Shown: positions 18,040-27,168, numbered from the stretch's first letter. The stretch is 64,000 nucleotides of DNA from Variovorax saccharolyticus (GCF_030316765.1 NZ_JASZYT010000004.1:124001-188000), one strand, 5' to 3'. Notes: generated by a model not told the origin, from the sequence alone. Translations and numbers: made by a program.

Positions 18040-18852
18040 TCAGCGCTTGTAGGGCAGCATGGTCGAAAGTGAGTCGGCGACCTCCAGCATCGCCTTCGCG
18101 ATGGCGGTTCCGGTCGGCCCGTTCAGCTGGTCCGAGAGTCCCGCCGCGACCAGCGAGTGGCTCATGCGCTGGCCTTCGTCGAGCACCGGAACGGCGACGA
18201 TCGTGACGCCGTTGATGTAGTTGCCGCGGTCGATGCTGTAGCCGTTCTTGCGCGCCAGCTCGACCTCCTTCTTCCAGGCCGCGAATTCGATCGGCTTGTC
18301 CCAGCGCACGGTCTTGAAGCGCTTCTGCAGCTGCGGCCATGACTCCTGGCCGAAGGCCGCCACGAGCCGGCCGGTCGCGCTGACCAGGGCCGGGAAGCGG
18401 CTTCCGACGTCCACATGCAGGCCGAAGGGCGCCTGCGCCCGCGACAGCGCGACCACCGCCATGTGTTCGGCGCCGGCGGTCTCGACCCCCATCGTCGTCA
18501 CGCCCCATTCGTTCGACAGGTCGTCCAGCATCGGCTGGGCGAGGCTCGAGAAGGTGCTGTTCTTCACCACGCTGCGCGCCAGGCTCAGCATGCCGATGCC
18601 CAGGGCGTAGCGCTTGCTTGCCTCGTCGACCTTCAGCAGCTGCTCGTCGACCAGCACGCGGACGATGTGCAGGCAGGTGCTCGGAACCAGCCCGAGCTGT
18701 TCGGCGATGGCCTTGACGCCCATCGGCGGCGATTCCCCCAGCAGACGAAGGATGGCGATGGATCGCGTGACTGCGGGAACGGGCCGAACGCGGCGCGCCT
18801 TGGGCGAAGCAGGCGGGGCAGGGGAACGCGACTTGGAGATCTCGGGTGGCAT
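18040..18852 (-). CDS. IclR-family transcriptional regulator
   Basis: A 270-residue IclR protein. The winged helix 'AVTRSIAILRLLGESPPMGV' with 'AEQLGLVPSTCLHIVRVL' is followed by the effector domain (SLVAAGLSDQLNGPTGTAIA near the end). The start at 18852 (MPPEISKSRS) gives a basic, Pro/Ser-rich leader. The open frame continues upstream to 18945, but this would run into the shared promoter. It is divergent from the acyl-CoA ligase operon and very likely controls it. Confidence 0.86.
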   Translation of the reverse strand: MPPEISKSRSPAPPASPKARRVRPVPAVTRSIAILRLLGESPPMGVKAIAEQLGLVPSTCLHIVRVLVDEQLLKVDEASKRYALGIGMLSLARSVVKNSTFSSLAQPMLDDLSNEWGVTTMGVETAGAEHMAVVALSRAQAPFGLHVDVGSRFPALVSATGRLVAAFGQESWPQLQKRFKTVRWDKPIEFAAWKKEVELARKNGYSIDRGNYINGVTIVAVPVLDEGQRMSHSLVAAGLSDQLNGPTGTAIAKAMLEVADSLSTMLPYKR

Positions 18853-18916
18853 GGGGCTTCGGGGAACGGTTCGACGCGTTTTACCAGAAACGAGGTTTCG
18901 CCCTTGCCCTCGATTT

Positions 18917-18974
18917 GGTTGTATTAGGACAATCACATAATGCATTTGACAACTTCAACGCGGGCACGCATAGT
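18917..18974 (+). promoter_or_regulatory. Promoter of the acyl-CoA ligase operon with upstream inverted repeat
   Basis: TTGACA at 18946-18951, a 17-base spacer and CATAGT at 18969-18974 give a good sigma70 promoter, about 40 bases before the ATG at 19015. Immediately upstream, GGTTGT-N6-ACAATC (18917-18934) is a near-perfect inverted repeat. Its spacing fits an IclR-type operator, and its position next to the -35 fits activation. The divergent IclR gene at 18040-18852 is the natural binder. Confidence 0.5.
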
Positions 18975-19014
18975 TGAGCCAACCCGATCCACAACGCAGA
19001 GACAACAGAAAATC

Positions 19015-20586
19015 ATGAGCAAGCTCACTGACTACACCTCGTACGCGGATGCTCAGCGCTTCTGTTCGACGGACAAGCTCTGGGAGCTGTTCGACGGCGA
19101 CCGCGAATCGCTGAACATCGCTCACGAGTGCATCGACCGCCATGTCGACGGGGCGCGCCAGGCGGTCGTCGTCGCGCATGCGGATGGCGGCGAAGAGAGC
19201 CTGAGCTTCGCCGAGCTCTCCGAGGCCTCCTCGCAGTTCGCGAACTACCTGGTCGACAAGGGAGTCGGGCACGGCGACCGCGTGGCCGTGATGCTCGAGC
19301 CGTCGCGCGCCTTCTACGTGGCCATCTTCGGCGCGATGAAGGCCGGCGCGATCGCGGTGCCGCTGTTCACTTTGTTCGGGCCCGACGGCATTCGCCTGCG
19401 CGTCAACGACTGCAACCCGCGGCTCCTGATCACGAACGCGGAAAAGGCGCCGATGGCCGGCGGCATCGACAGCGTGGAGGTGGTGGTCGCCACGCCCGAA
19501 TTCCTCGCCGGTCTCCAGGCCTATCCGGCCAGCTTCGAGGCCAGCACCAAGGCCGACGACTTCGCGATCTTCCAGTACACCTCGGGCACCACGCGCGAGC
19601 TCCCGGCGGCGGTGCGCCACACGCATCGGTCCATCGTCACCTTGATGCTCGCGGCCCTCTACGGCACCGGCATCCGTCCCGGCGACCGCTTCTTCTGCCC
19701 GTCTTCGCCGGCATGGGGGCATGGCCTCTGGCACGGCACGCTGGCGCCATTGGCCCTGGGCGTGACGATCGGCGCCTACGCAGGCAAGTTCAACGCCGAA
19801 CGGCTGCTGCAGGCATTGCACAGCGGCCGCTTCAACAACATCTCGGCCGCCGCCACCCACTATCGAATGATGCGGCACTCGGGCGCGGCCTCGAAGTACG
19901 CGTACGTCGTCGACAAGCTCTCGTTCACCGGCGAGCCCATCGACAGCGAGACCTCGGCATTCGTCGAGTCGACCTTCGGCCGACCGGTCTGCAGCATGTA
20001 CGGGACCACCGAGATCGGGGTGATCCTCGTGAACTATCCGGGCGCGGCGGATTTCAGGGTCAAGCAAGGCTCGCTCGGCAAGGCGATTCCGGGCACGCGA
20101 GTCGAGGTGCAGGACATCCACGGCGCAGCGTGTGCGCCCGGCGTCACCGGCGAGCTGAAAGTGTGGCGCAAGGACGGCTGGGTGGCGACGAAGGACCTCG
20201 GCCGCGTCGACGACGACGGCTACTTCCATCACGCCGGCCGTGCCGACGACGTGATCATCTCGGCCGGCTGGACCATGAGCGCGGTGGAGATCGAGGACGC
20301 GATCCTCAAGCATCCGGATGTGCTCGAAGCCGCTGCGATCGGCGTGCCCGACGAACTCCGCGGCCAGGTGGTGAAGGCCTTCGTGGTCTCCACGAGATCC
20401 GCCGACGACGCCTTCCTGGCCGAGATCCAGGAGCTGGTGCGCAGTCGCCTGAGCCAGCACGAGTACCCGCGCCAGGTGGCGTTCGTGGCGGAGCTGCCCA
20501 AGACGCCAGCCGGCAAGGTCCACCGAAAGATTCTCCGTGAGCGAGAGCTTGCGAATTCAACCGCGGCACTCGCCGCAATCCACTGA
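19015..20586 (+). CDS. Acyl-CoA ligase (AMP-forming)
   Basis: A 523-residue ANL-superfamily enzyme that activates a carboxylic acid to its CoA thioester with ATP. It shows the AMP-binding P-loop YTSGTT at about 205, MYGTTEIG (adenine motif), a KDLGRVDDDGYFHHAGRADD hinge and the C-terminal lysine motif KTPAGKVHRK. After YTSGTT the usual Gly-x-Pro-Lys-Gly is changed to RELPAAV, a variant also known from benzoate- and acetate-type ligases. The start at MSKLTDY is chosen over an upstream ATG at 18940 because the latter precedes the promoter. It leads an operon with a hotdog dehydratase. Confidence 0.86.
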   Translation: MSKLTDYTSYADAQRFCSTDKLWELFDGDRESLNIAHECIDRHVDGARQAVVVAHADGGEESLSFAELSEASSQFANYLVDKGVGHGDRVAVMLEPSRAFYVAIFGAMKAGAIAVPLFTLFGPDGIRLRVNDCNPRLLITNAEKAPMAGGIDSVEVVVATPEFLAGLQAYPASFEASTKADDFAIFQYTSGTTRELPAAVRHTHRSIVTLMLAALYGTGIRPGDRFFCPSSPAWGHGLWHGTLAPLALGVTIGAYAGKFNAERLLQALHSGRFNNISAAATHYRMMRHSGAASKYAYVVDKLSFTGEPIDSETSAFVESTFGRPVCSMYGTTEIGVILVNYPGAADFRVKQGSLGKAIPGTRVEVQDIHGAACAPGVTGELKVWRKDGWVATKDLGRVDDDGYFHHAGRADDVIISAGWTMSAVEIEDAILKHPDVLEAAAIGVPDELRGQVVKAFVVSTRSADDAFLAEIQELVRSRLSQHEYPRQVAFVAELPKTPAGKVHRKILRERELANSTAALAAIH

Positions 20587-20607
20587 AGCAAAGAAAAGGA
20601 GACAGCG

Positions 20608-21747
20608 ATGTCCACGCAGACCGAACGAACCTTCCCCAAGATCACGGAGAGCGGCCTCGACGAACTGAGGGAGCGCATCGGCAAGCCGATCGGCGCGACC
20701 GCGGAGCCGTGGTGCCACGAGGCGACGCGCGACAACGTCCGGCACTACGCCCACGGCATCGGCGACGACAACCCCCTGTGGTGCGACCCCGACTACGCCG
20801 CCAAGACCAAGTACGGCGGCATCGTGGCCCTGCCCAGCTTCCTCTTCTCGACCAGCCGGATCGTCTCGGGCTATGTCGGCGGCCTGCCCGGCGTGCATGC
20901 GATGTGGTCCGGTTCGGACTGGACCTGGCACAAGCCGGTGCTGCGCAACGACGAGATCACGACCGAGGCCTACCTCAAGGACCTGGTCGAGCACCAGACC
21001 AAGTTCGCGGGCCGGGCGGTGCAGCAGATCTACCACGTCGACTTCTTCAACCAGAGCGGCGACAAGGTGGCGGAAGCGGACAGCTGGTGCTTTCGCACCG
21101 AGCGCGACCATGCGCGCGAGCAGGGCACCAAGTACAAGGAGGTGCGCGCACGCGAGCCCCGCCGCTACACGCCGGAGGAGATCGGCGAGGCCTTCAAGCT
21201 CTATCGCGACGAGCCGGTGCGCGGCGCGACGGCCCGCTACTGGGAAGACGTGAAGGAAGGCGAGGCGCTGCCCGTCATGATGAAGGGCCCGATGACCGTC
21301 ACCGGCTTCATCGCCTATGCCCAGGGATGGGGCGGTCTCTACATCCGCGCCAACAAGCTCGCGTGGAAGCTGATCGATGCCCACCCGGGCGTGGGCATCA
21401 CCAACCGCTTCGGCATTCCCGACGTTCCCGAGCGCGTGCACTGGGAGGAGGACTTCGCGCTCGAAGTCGGCGCCCCCGGCGCCTACGACTACGGCCCCGA
21501 GCGCACATCGTGGCTGACGCACCACCTGACGAACTGGGCGGGCGACGACGGCTTCCTGTCCAAGGCCAGCTGCAAGATCCGCCGCCACAACCCCGAGGGC
21601 GACATGCTCTTCATCAAGGGTCACGTGAAGCGCAAGTTCGTGGAGGGCGGCCGTCATCTGGTCGAGATCGCCCAGGAGGCGCGCAACCAGGACGACGAAC
21701 TCTCCGTCGTGGGCTCGGGCATCGTCGAACTGCCCACGCGTTCCTGA
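20608..21747 (+). CDS. MaoC/FAS1-like double-hotdog dehydratase
   Basis: A 379-residue protein built of two hotdog halves. The N-terminal half (about 20-165) is a FAS1-like dehydratase domain with 'HYAHGIGDDNPLWCDPDYA'. The C-terminal half (about 215-375) is a more divergent MaoC-like domain. Such proteins hydrate or dehydrate acyl-CoA thioesters; the size resembles mesaconyl-CoA or itaconyl-CoA hydratases but is longer. GGAGA precedes the ATG. It sits between an acyl-CoA ligase and a class III CoA-transferase, so an enoyl-CoA substrate is likely. Confidence 0.82.
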   Translation: MSTQTERTFPKITESGLDELRERIGKPIGATAEPWCHEATRDNVRHYAHGIGDDNPLWCDPDYAAKTKYGGIVALPSFLFSTSRIVSGYVGGLPGVHAMWSGSDWTWHKPVLRNDEITTEAYLKDLVEHQTKFAGRAVQQIYHVDFFNQSGDKVAEADSWCFRTERDHAREQGTKYKEVRAREPRRYTPEEIGEAFKLYRDEPVRGATARYWEDVKEGEALPVMMKGPMTVTGFIAYAQGWGGLYIRANKLAWKLIDAHPGVGITNRFGIPDVPERVHWEEDFALEVGAPGAYDYGPERTSWLTHHLTNWAGDDGFLSKASCKIRRHNPEGDMLFIKGHVKRKFVEGGRHLVEIAQEARNQDDELSVVGSGIVELPTRS

Positions 21748-21758
21748 TCGCCCCCGCC

Positions 21759-21787
21759 GGAGCGGGACCTCGGCGGGGTCCCGCTCC
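21759..21787 (+). terminator. Strong GC hairpin after the dehydratase gene
   Basis: GGAGCGGGACC (21759-21769) and GGTCCCGCTCC (21777-21787) form a perfect 11-base stem with a seven-base loop, starting 12 bases after the dehydratase stop. No T-run follows. It may terminate, or stabilise the upstream transcript and set different mRNA levels for the ligase/dehydratase pair and the CoA-transferase/Bug pair. Confidence 0.6.
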
Positions 21788-21864
21788 GCGAGCCTGGAGC
21801 CGTGCCCGGCCGTCCGGTCGGCACGCTCCGGTCATCGAGTTGCCCCATTTTTCGGCGGAGCCGT

Positions 21865-23097
21865 ATGCGCACCCCTTCGAACCCGAACCCCGAGCGGAAG
21901 AACCCGCGCGGCTCCCTGGACGGCATCCGCGTGCTCGACCTGTCGCGGGTACTGGCAGGTCCGCTCTGCACGCAGATGCTGGCCGACCATGGCGCCGATG
22001 TCGTCAAGGTCGAGCCACCCGCCGGCGACGACACCCGCTGGCTGGGGCCGCCCTTCGAGGCTTCGGGCGACGCGGCCTACTTCTCGGCGGTCAACCGCGG
22101 CAAGCGCGCCATCGGGCTGGACCTCGCCAGGCCCGAAGGCAAGGCCGTCCTGCTCCACCTGCTCGAGCAGGCCGACGTCCTGGTGGAGAACTTCATTCCG
22201 GGCACGATGAAGCGATGGGGACTGGACTACGAGGCCGACCTGTCGGCCCGGTTCCCGCGCTTGATCTACTGCCGCATCAGCGGCTTCGGCGCCGATGGCC
22301 CGCTGGGCGCGCTGCCCGGCTACGACGCGGTGCTCCAGGCCATGTGCGGCCTGATGAGCATCAATGGCGAGCCTGCGTCGGGCGCCACGCGCATCGGCGT
22401 GCCGATCGTCGATCACCTGACCGGCTACACGGCGCTCTCGGGAATCCTGATGGCCCTGCACGAGCGCCACCGCAGCGGCCGCGGCCAGGCGGTCGAGGCC
22501 ACGCTCTTCGACGCCGCGCTGAGCCTGCTGGTACCGCACGCGGCCAACTGGCTCAGTTCGGGTGCGACGCCCGAGCTGCTCGGCAGCGCGCATCCCAACA
22601 TCGCGCCCTACGACAAGTTCATGTGCGGCGACGGCGAGATCTTCCTGGGCATCCTGAACGACGGGCAGTTCCGCCGCTTCTGCGACAGCGTCGGCTGCCC
22701 CGAGCTGGCTGCCGATCCCCGCTTCGTCAGCAACGCGCTTCGCATCGCGCATCGCCCCGAGCTGCGCTCGCGGATCGAGGAGGTCTTGAGCGCCTGCTCG
22801 CGCCAGGCGCTGTGCCAGCGCCTGATGCAGTGCGGGGTGCCGGCCGGTCCGGTGAACACCGTCGCGCAAGCCTTCGGCCAGGCCCACACACAGCACCGGC
22901 GCATGGTCGTCGAACGAGACGGCTACCGGGGCGTCGGCCTGCCGATGCGGCTGTCGCGGACACCGGGAACGCCCGGGTCATCGCCGCCGGGCTACGCCCG
23001 GCACACCGAAGAGGTCATGGCGGCGGCCGGAATCCCCGCGCGGGAGGTGGCCGCGCTTCGCGACAGCGGAGCGCTGCCGGATCGACCGCGGCGCTAG
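21865..23097 (+). CDS. Class III CoA-transferase (CaiB/BaiF family)
   Basis: A 410-residue family III CoA-transferase. The N-terminal 'GIRVLDLSRVLAGPLCTQML' and the catalytic aspartate at about 183 (VPIVDHLTG) are present. These enzymes move CoA from one carboxylic acid to another, often succinyl-CoA to a dicarboxylate. The ATG at 21865 has GGCGGAG upstream; the open frame extends 21 codons further without family resemblance. It follows the 21759 hairpin and precedes a Bug receptor by 40 bases. Confidence 0.87.
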   Translation: MRTPSNPNPERKNPRGSLDGIRVLDLSRVLAGPLCTQMLADHGADVVKVEPPAGDDTRWLGPPFEASGDAAYFSAVNRGKRAIGLDLARPEGKAVLLHLLEQADVLVENFIPGTMKRWGLDYEADLSARFPRLIYCRISGFGADGPLGALPGYDAVLQAMCGLMSINGEPASGATRIGVPIVDHLTGYTALSGILMALHERHRSGRGQAVEATLFDAALSLLVPHAANWLSSGATPELLGSAHPNIAPYDKFMCGDGEIFLGILNDGQFRRFCDSVGCPELAADPRFVSNALRIAHRPELRSRIEEVLSACSRQALCQRLMQCGVPAGPVNTVAQAFGQAHTQHRRMVVERDGYRGVGLPMRLSRTPGTPGSSPPGYARHTEEVMAAAGIPAREVAALRDSGALPDRPRR

Positions 23098-23137
23098 CCG
23101 GCGCCCGCCCCAGAGTAAAAACCAAGAAGGAGACAAC

Positions 23138-24112
23138 ATGAGACACGCAGCAAAGTTGGCACTGGTCGCCGCGGTGGTGGCGATCGCGGGCACCGGCACG
23201 GGCACGGCCAGGGCGGACGACTACCCCTCCAAGCCGGTGAAGATCGTGGTCGCGTACCAGGCGGGCCAGGGGACGGACGTGGCGACCCGCTACATCGCGG
23301 AGAAACTGACCGCGGCGACGGGACAGACCTTCTTCGTCGAGAACCGCGGCGGGGCGGGAGGCAACATCGGCACCGAGATGGTCGCCCGCGCCGCAGCCGA
23401 TGGCTACACGCTGACCATGGGGACCAACGGCACGCATGTCCTCAACCAGTTCATGTATGCGTCCACCGGCTTCAATGCCGAGACGGGATTCGACCCGATC
23501 GTCCTGCTCGGCACCTTTCCGATGGTGCTGCTCGCACAGTCGGCGTCGCCATTCGTTTCGCTCCAGGAGGTGCTGGCTGCCGCCAAGGCCGGACCCAAGA
23601 CGGCCGACATCGGGATTCCCAGCACGACGGCCCGGCTGGTGTTCGAGTTCCTCAAGGAAAAGACGGGCAGTCCTCTCTTCGGCGTGCCCTACAAGGGTTC
23701 CACCGCAGTCCTCACGGACGTGCTGGGCGGGCAGCTGCCGCTGATGATCGACACCGTCACGGCGGTCCGGCCGCAGGTCGACGCCGGCAAGCTCAAGGCA
23801 CTGGCCGTGACCTCGGCCAAGAGGACATCGCTCCTTCCGAACATCCCGACGGTGGCCGAGCAGGGCGTGCCCGGCTTCGAGGTCATCGCCTGGAACGCGC
23901 TGTATGCCCCGAGGGGCACGCCGCCGGCCGTGATCGCGCGCCTCAACAGCGAGGTCAACAAGATCCTGGCGCAACCCGAGACCAAGGCCCGCTTCCTGGA
24001 GCTGGGCTTCGACATCGGCGGCGGCACGGCGGATGACCTGGGTCGCTTCGCGCGCGCGGAGCGTACCAAGTGGGGCCCGGTGATCCAGAAGGCCGGAATG
24101 CGCGCGGACTGA
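23138..24112 (+). CDS. Bug-family periplasmic solute receptor
   Basis: A 324-residue receptor with a signal peptide cleaved after TARA. The first ligand loop reads AYQAGQGTD, where the usual double glycine is Gly-Gln-Gly; the second is VPYKGSTAVL. A GGAGA site precedes the ATG. It is the last gene of the block from 19015 and ends 11 bases from the convergent IclR gene at 24124. Confidence 0.9.
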   Translation: MRHAAKLALVAAVVAIAGTGTGTARADDYPSKPVKIVVAYQAGQGTDVATRYIAEKLTAATGQTFFVENRGGAGGNIGTEMVARAAADGYTLTMGTNGTHVLNQFMYASTGFNAETGFDPIVLLGTFPMVLLAQSASPFVSLQEVLAAAKAGPKTADIGIPSTTARLVFEFLKEKTGSPLFGVPYKGSTAVLTDVLGGQLPLMIDTVTAVRPQVDAGKLKALAVTSAKRTSLLPNIPTVAEQGVPGFEVIAWNALYAPRGTPPAVIARLNSEVNKILAQPETKARFLELGFDIGGGTADDLGRFARAERTKWGPVIQKAGMRAD

Positions 24113-24123
24113 CCCCGCCGCGC

Positions 24124-24855
24124 TCAGGCCGACAGCTGCCGCTCGATCGCCGCCCGCATGATGCGGACGAACTCGGCGATTCGATGCTCGATCCTCATCA
24201 TCGGGCCCGCCACCAGGACCGCGAACTGCCGGTTGGGCAGGCTCAGCGGCAGCGCGACGCCGCCCAGGTCGGTGGTGTATTCGCCGCGGCCCTCGAACCA
24301 GCCCAGCTTGCGTGATTGCTGCACCTCGTGCTCGACGACCGCGGCCGTCATCAGCGTGGTGTCCGTGTAGCGCTTGAACTCCGCCTTGCGCAGGATGGCC
24401 GCGCGGTCTTCGGGCGTCATCTGCGAGAGCAGGGCGCGCCCGGTGGCGGTCACGTGCAGCGGCACCAGCTTGCCGGGCTGCGCGGTGTAGCGGATCGCAT
24501 GCGGCGACTCCACCGCATCCAGGAACAGTGCATGCGAGCCGCTCGCCGCGGCCAGCACCGCAGTCTCTCCCGTCTCCCGGACCAGCGCTTCGAGCAGGCC
24601 GTGCAGCTCGGCCGGAATCGGCTGCGCGGATTCGATCTCGCGGATCAGGGCGGCCCACATCGGCGCCGGGTAGTAGCCGCCGCGGGCGCGCGGTTCGTAG
24701 AGGAAGCCGCGCGCGGCGAGCGTGCCGAGCAGGTTGAAGGTGCTCGAGCGCGGCCATTCGAAGTGCTTGGCGATCTCCGCCAGCGTCGCGGGGCGACGGT
24801 GCACCGCGAAGAACTCGATGAGGTCCAGGACGTTGGCGGCTTGCTTGACGATCAC
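24124..24855 (-). CDS. IclR-family transcriptional regulator
   Basis: A 243-residue IclR protein with a winged helix (ANVLDLIEFFAVHRRPATLA, EIAKHFEWPRSSTFNLLGTL) and an effector domain with 'TATGRALLSQM' and 'GGVALPLSLPNRQFAV'. I place the start at the GTG at 24855; an ATG at 25050 keeps the frame open but would cross the divergent promoter and add 65 residues unlike the family. It is divergent from the CoA-transferase/lyase operon that begins at 25041. Confidence 0.84.
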   Translation of the reverse strand: MIVKQAANVLDLIEFFAVHRRPATLAEIAKHFEWPRSSTFNLLGTLAARGFLYEPRARGGYYPAPMWAALIREIESAQPIPAELHGLLEALVRETGETAVLAAASGSHALFLDAVESPHAIRYTAQPGKLVPLHVTATGRALLSQMTPEDRAAILRKAEFKRYTDTTLMTAAVVEHEVQQSRKLGWFEGRGEYTTDLGGVALPLSLPNRQFAVLVAGPMMRIEHRIAEFVRIMRAAIERQLSA

Positions 24856-24952
24856 TGCGTGGAGGCTCGTGCGAGGTGCGGAAGGGGCGGATGGGGAACC
24901 GGGACGGGCACTGTACCCGAGCGTACCCGGGTATCCCCGCAGCCCTGGCGGC

Positions 24953-24993
24953 TTGTGGAGTTGTTCATCGGTGTGTATGATTTGTTCACACAC
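24953..24993 (+). promoter_or_regulatory. Promoter and perfect inverted repeat before the CoA-transferase operon
   Basis: TTGTGG (24953-24958), a 17-base gap and TATGAT (24976-24981) form a plausible promoter for the operon at 25041. GTGTGT (24971-24976) and ACACAC (24988-24993) are a perfect inverted repeat with an 11-base spacer that covers the -10 and start point. Repressor binding there, most likely by the divergent IclR protein, would shut the operon. The stretch is markedly A+T richer than its surroundings. Confidence 0.5.
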
Positions 24994-25040
24994 ATGAATG
25001 ATAACGCGGGCCGCCGACCGTGCGGCCGCGAACGGAGACC

Positions 25041-26252
25041 ATGGGACCACTTGCCGGAATCAAGGTGCTCGACATGACGTCGGTGCTGATGGGCCCCTTC
25101 GCCTCGCAGGCGCTGGGCGACATGGGCGCCGACGTGATCAAGATCGAGGCGCCGCAGGGCGATCTGGTGCGGCAGATCGGGCCGGTGCGCAACGAGGGCA
25201 TGGGTCCGGTGTTCCTGAACGCCAACCGCAACAAGCGCAGCATCGTGCTGGACCTCAAGCAGCGCGATGGCCTCGCGGCGCTGCGGCGCCTGATCGCCGA
25301 TGCCGACGTGCTCATGTACAACGTGCGTCCGCAGGCCATGGCCCGGCTGGGCCTCGGCTACGAAGAGGTGGCTGCGATCAACCCGCTGATCGTCTACGCC
25401 GGCCTGTTCGGCTTCGGCCAGGACGGCCCCTATGCGGCCCGGCCCGCCTACGACGACCTGATCCAGGGCGGCGCCACGCTGCCGCACCTGATCGCCCGCG
25501 CCTCCGGCGGCATCCCGCGCTATGTGCCGACGGCCCTGGCCGACCGCATCGTCGGGCAGACGGCGGTGGGCGGCATCCTCGCGAGCCTGCTGGCGAGGCA
25601 GCGCACCGGCCGGGGCGACCGCGTCGACGTGCCGATGTTCGAGACCATGGTCGCCTTCGTGCTCGGCGACCACCTGGGCGGCCTGACCTTCGAGCCGCCG
25701 CTCGACGAAGGCGGCTACGCGCGCCAGCTGTCGCCCGAGCGCCGGCCCTACCGCACGAGCGACGGCCACATCTGCGCGCTGGTCTACAACGACAAGCACT
25801 GGAAGAGCTTCCTGGGCGCGGTCGGCCGCGAGGCGCTGATGCAGGACGCGCGCTTCGCGACCTACGCCGGCCGCTCGCGCAACATCGACCACGTGTACGG
25901 CGAGCTCGCCGCGATCTTCGAGCAGAGGTCGACCGCCGAGTGGAGTGCGATCCTCGAGCGCGCCGACGTGCCCTTCATGCCGATGCACGACCTGCGCAGC
26001 GTGCTGGACGACCCGCACCTGCAGGCCACCGGCTTCTTCTCGACCATCGACCACCCCAGCGAAGGCCCGATCCGGACGATGCGCATGCCCATGACCTGGC
26101 AGCACAGCCGGCCCGACGCCGCCCGCGTGGCCCCGCGCCAGGGCGAGCACACGCGCGAGGTCCTGCAGCAGGCCGGCTATGCGGCCGAAGAGATCGATGC
26201 GCTGCTGGCCGCGGGCACTGCGGCGCAGGCGCCGCCGCATGCCGCCGCCTGA
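25041..26252 (+). CDS. Class III CoA-transferase (CaiB/BaiF family)
   Basis: A 403-residue CoA-transferase starting MGPLAGIKVLDMTSVLMGPF, with the catalytic aspartate at about 168 (ALADRIVG). GGAGA lies just ahead of the ATG; an earlier GTG at 25020 adds seven residues. It is related to the CoA-transferase at 21865 but not its copy. As first gene of the operon it probably activates the imported acid, with succinyl-CoA or another thioester as donor, so that the downstream acyl-CoA enzymes can act. Confidence 0.88.
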   Translation: MGPLAGIKVLDMTSVLMGPFASQALGDMGADVIKIEAPQGDLVRQIGPVRNEGMGPVFLNANRNKRSIVLDLKQRDGLAALRRLIADADVLMYNVRPQAMARLGLGYEEVAAINPLIVYAGLFGFGQDGPYAARPAYDDLIQGGATLPHLIARASGGIPRYVPTALADRIVGQTAVGGILASLLARQRTGRGDRVDVPMFETMVAFVLGDHLGGLTFEPPLDEGGYARQLSPERRPYRTSDGHICALVYNDKHWKSFLGAVGREALMQDARFATYAGRSRNIDHVYGELAAIFEQRSTAEWSAILERADVPFMPMHDLRSVLDDPHLQATGFFSTIDHPSEGPIRTMRMPMTWQHSRPDAARVAPRQGEHTREVLQQAGYAAEEIDALLAAGTAAQAPPHAAA

Positions 26253-26306
26253 CGGTGCGCGCCGCCCTCCGTCATTCCAATCATCCAGGCCAGCACACCG
26301 ACCGCC

Positions 26307-27167
26307 ATGATCCGTTCCCTTCTCTATGCGCCCGCCAACCGGCCCGAGCTGGTCGCCAAGTTCCCGCGTTTTCGCGCCGACTGCTGCGTGATCGACCTCG
26401 AGGACGGCACGCCCGAAGCCGAGAAGGCGAGCGCGCGCGGCATGCTGCAGGCGACCGTGCAGCAGGCGCGCGCCGCCGGCTTCGCGGGCCTGCTCGCCGT
26501 CCGCGTCAACCTGCCGGCCTCGCCGCACTACCTCGCGGACCTCGAGGCCGCCTTCGCCTGCGACATCGACGCCGTCGTGATCCCGAAGCTGGAATCGCCC
26601 GACCAGGCCTTCCCGGCCGCGCACTGGCTGCAGCGGCGTGAAGCCGAGGCGCCGCGCGCCCGGCCGCGCATGATCATCGGCGGCATCGAGTCGGTGCGGG
26701 GCGTGCTGAACGCGGTCAGGATCTGCGACGACACGCCGCACCTGGGCGCCGTGTACTTCGGCGCCGAGGATTTCGCGGCGGACATCGGCGGCCGCCGCAC
26801 GCCGGGCGGCGACGAGGTCGCGACCGCGCGCGCGTGGGTCGTGATGGCGGCGCGCGCCGCCGACCGCATCGCGCTCGACCAGGTGGTGCTCGACATCCGC
26901 GACGACGCGCTGTTCCGGCAGGACGCCGCGCGCGGTCGCGATCTCGGCTATCAGGGCAAGATGTGCGTCGCGCCGGGGCAGGTCAGGCTGGCCAACGAGG
27001 CCTTCTCTCCGACGCCGCAGGAGCGGGCCTACGCGACGCGGCTGGTGCGAGCCTACGAGGAGGCCACGGCGCGCGGCGTCGGCACCATCGACTTCGAGGG
27101 CCGGATGGTCGATGGCCCCTTGCTCAAGCACTCGCTCGCCGTGCTCGCCGCACCAGAGGATGTCTAG
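26307..27167 (+). CDS. CitE-like acyl-CoA lyase (HpcH/HpaI family)
   Basis: A 286-residue TIM-barrel lyase of the citrate lyase beta/malyl-CoA lyase group. It has 'VIDLEDGTPEAEKASAR' near the N-terminus, a metal-binding Glu in 'GGIESVRGVLNA' and an Asp in FGAEDFAADIG. Members cleave beta-hydroxyacyl-CoAs such as malyl-CoA or (S)-citramalyl-CoA into acetyl-CoA plus a keto acid. It stands free of citrate lyase alpha and gamma subunits, so it is a stand-alone lyase. Together with two CoA-transferases, a hydratase and a dehydrogenase it gives the C-C cleavage step of this operon. Confidence 0.88.
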   Translation: MIRSLLYAPANRPELVAKFPRFRADCCVIDLEDGTPEAEKASARGMLQATVQQARAAGFAGLLAVRVNLPASPHYLADLEAAFACDIDAVVIPKLESPDQAFPAAHWLQRREAEAPRARPRMIIGGIESVRGVLNAVRICDDTPHLGAVYFGAEDFAADIGGRRTPGGDEVATARAWVVMAARAADRIALDQVVLDIRDDALFRQDAARGRDLGYQGKMCVAPGQVRLANEAFSPTPQERAYATRLVRAYEEATARGVGTIDFEGRMVDGPLLKHSLAVLAAPEDV

Positions 27168-27168
27168 G

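Noticed and set aside
24856..25050. N-terminal extension of the IclR gene to the ATG at 25050
   Set aside because: It would cross the divergent promoter and operator and adds 65 residues not seen in IclR proteins.
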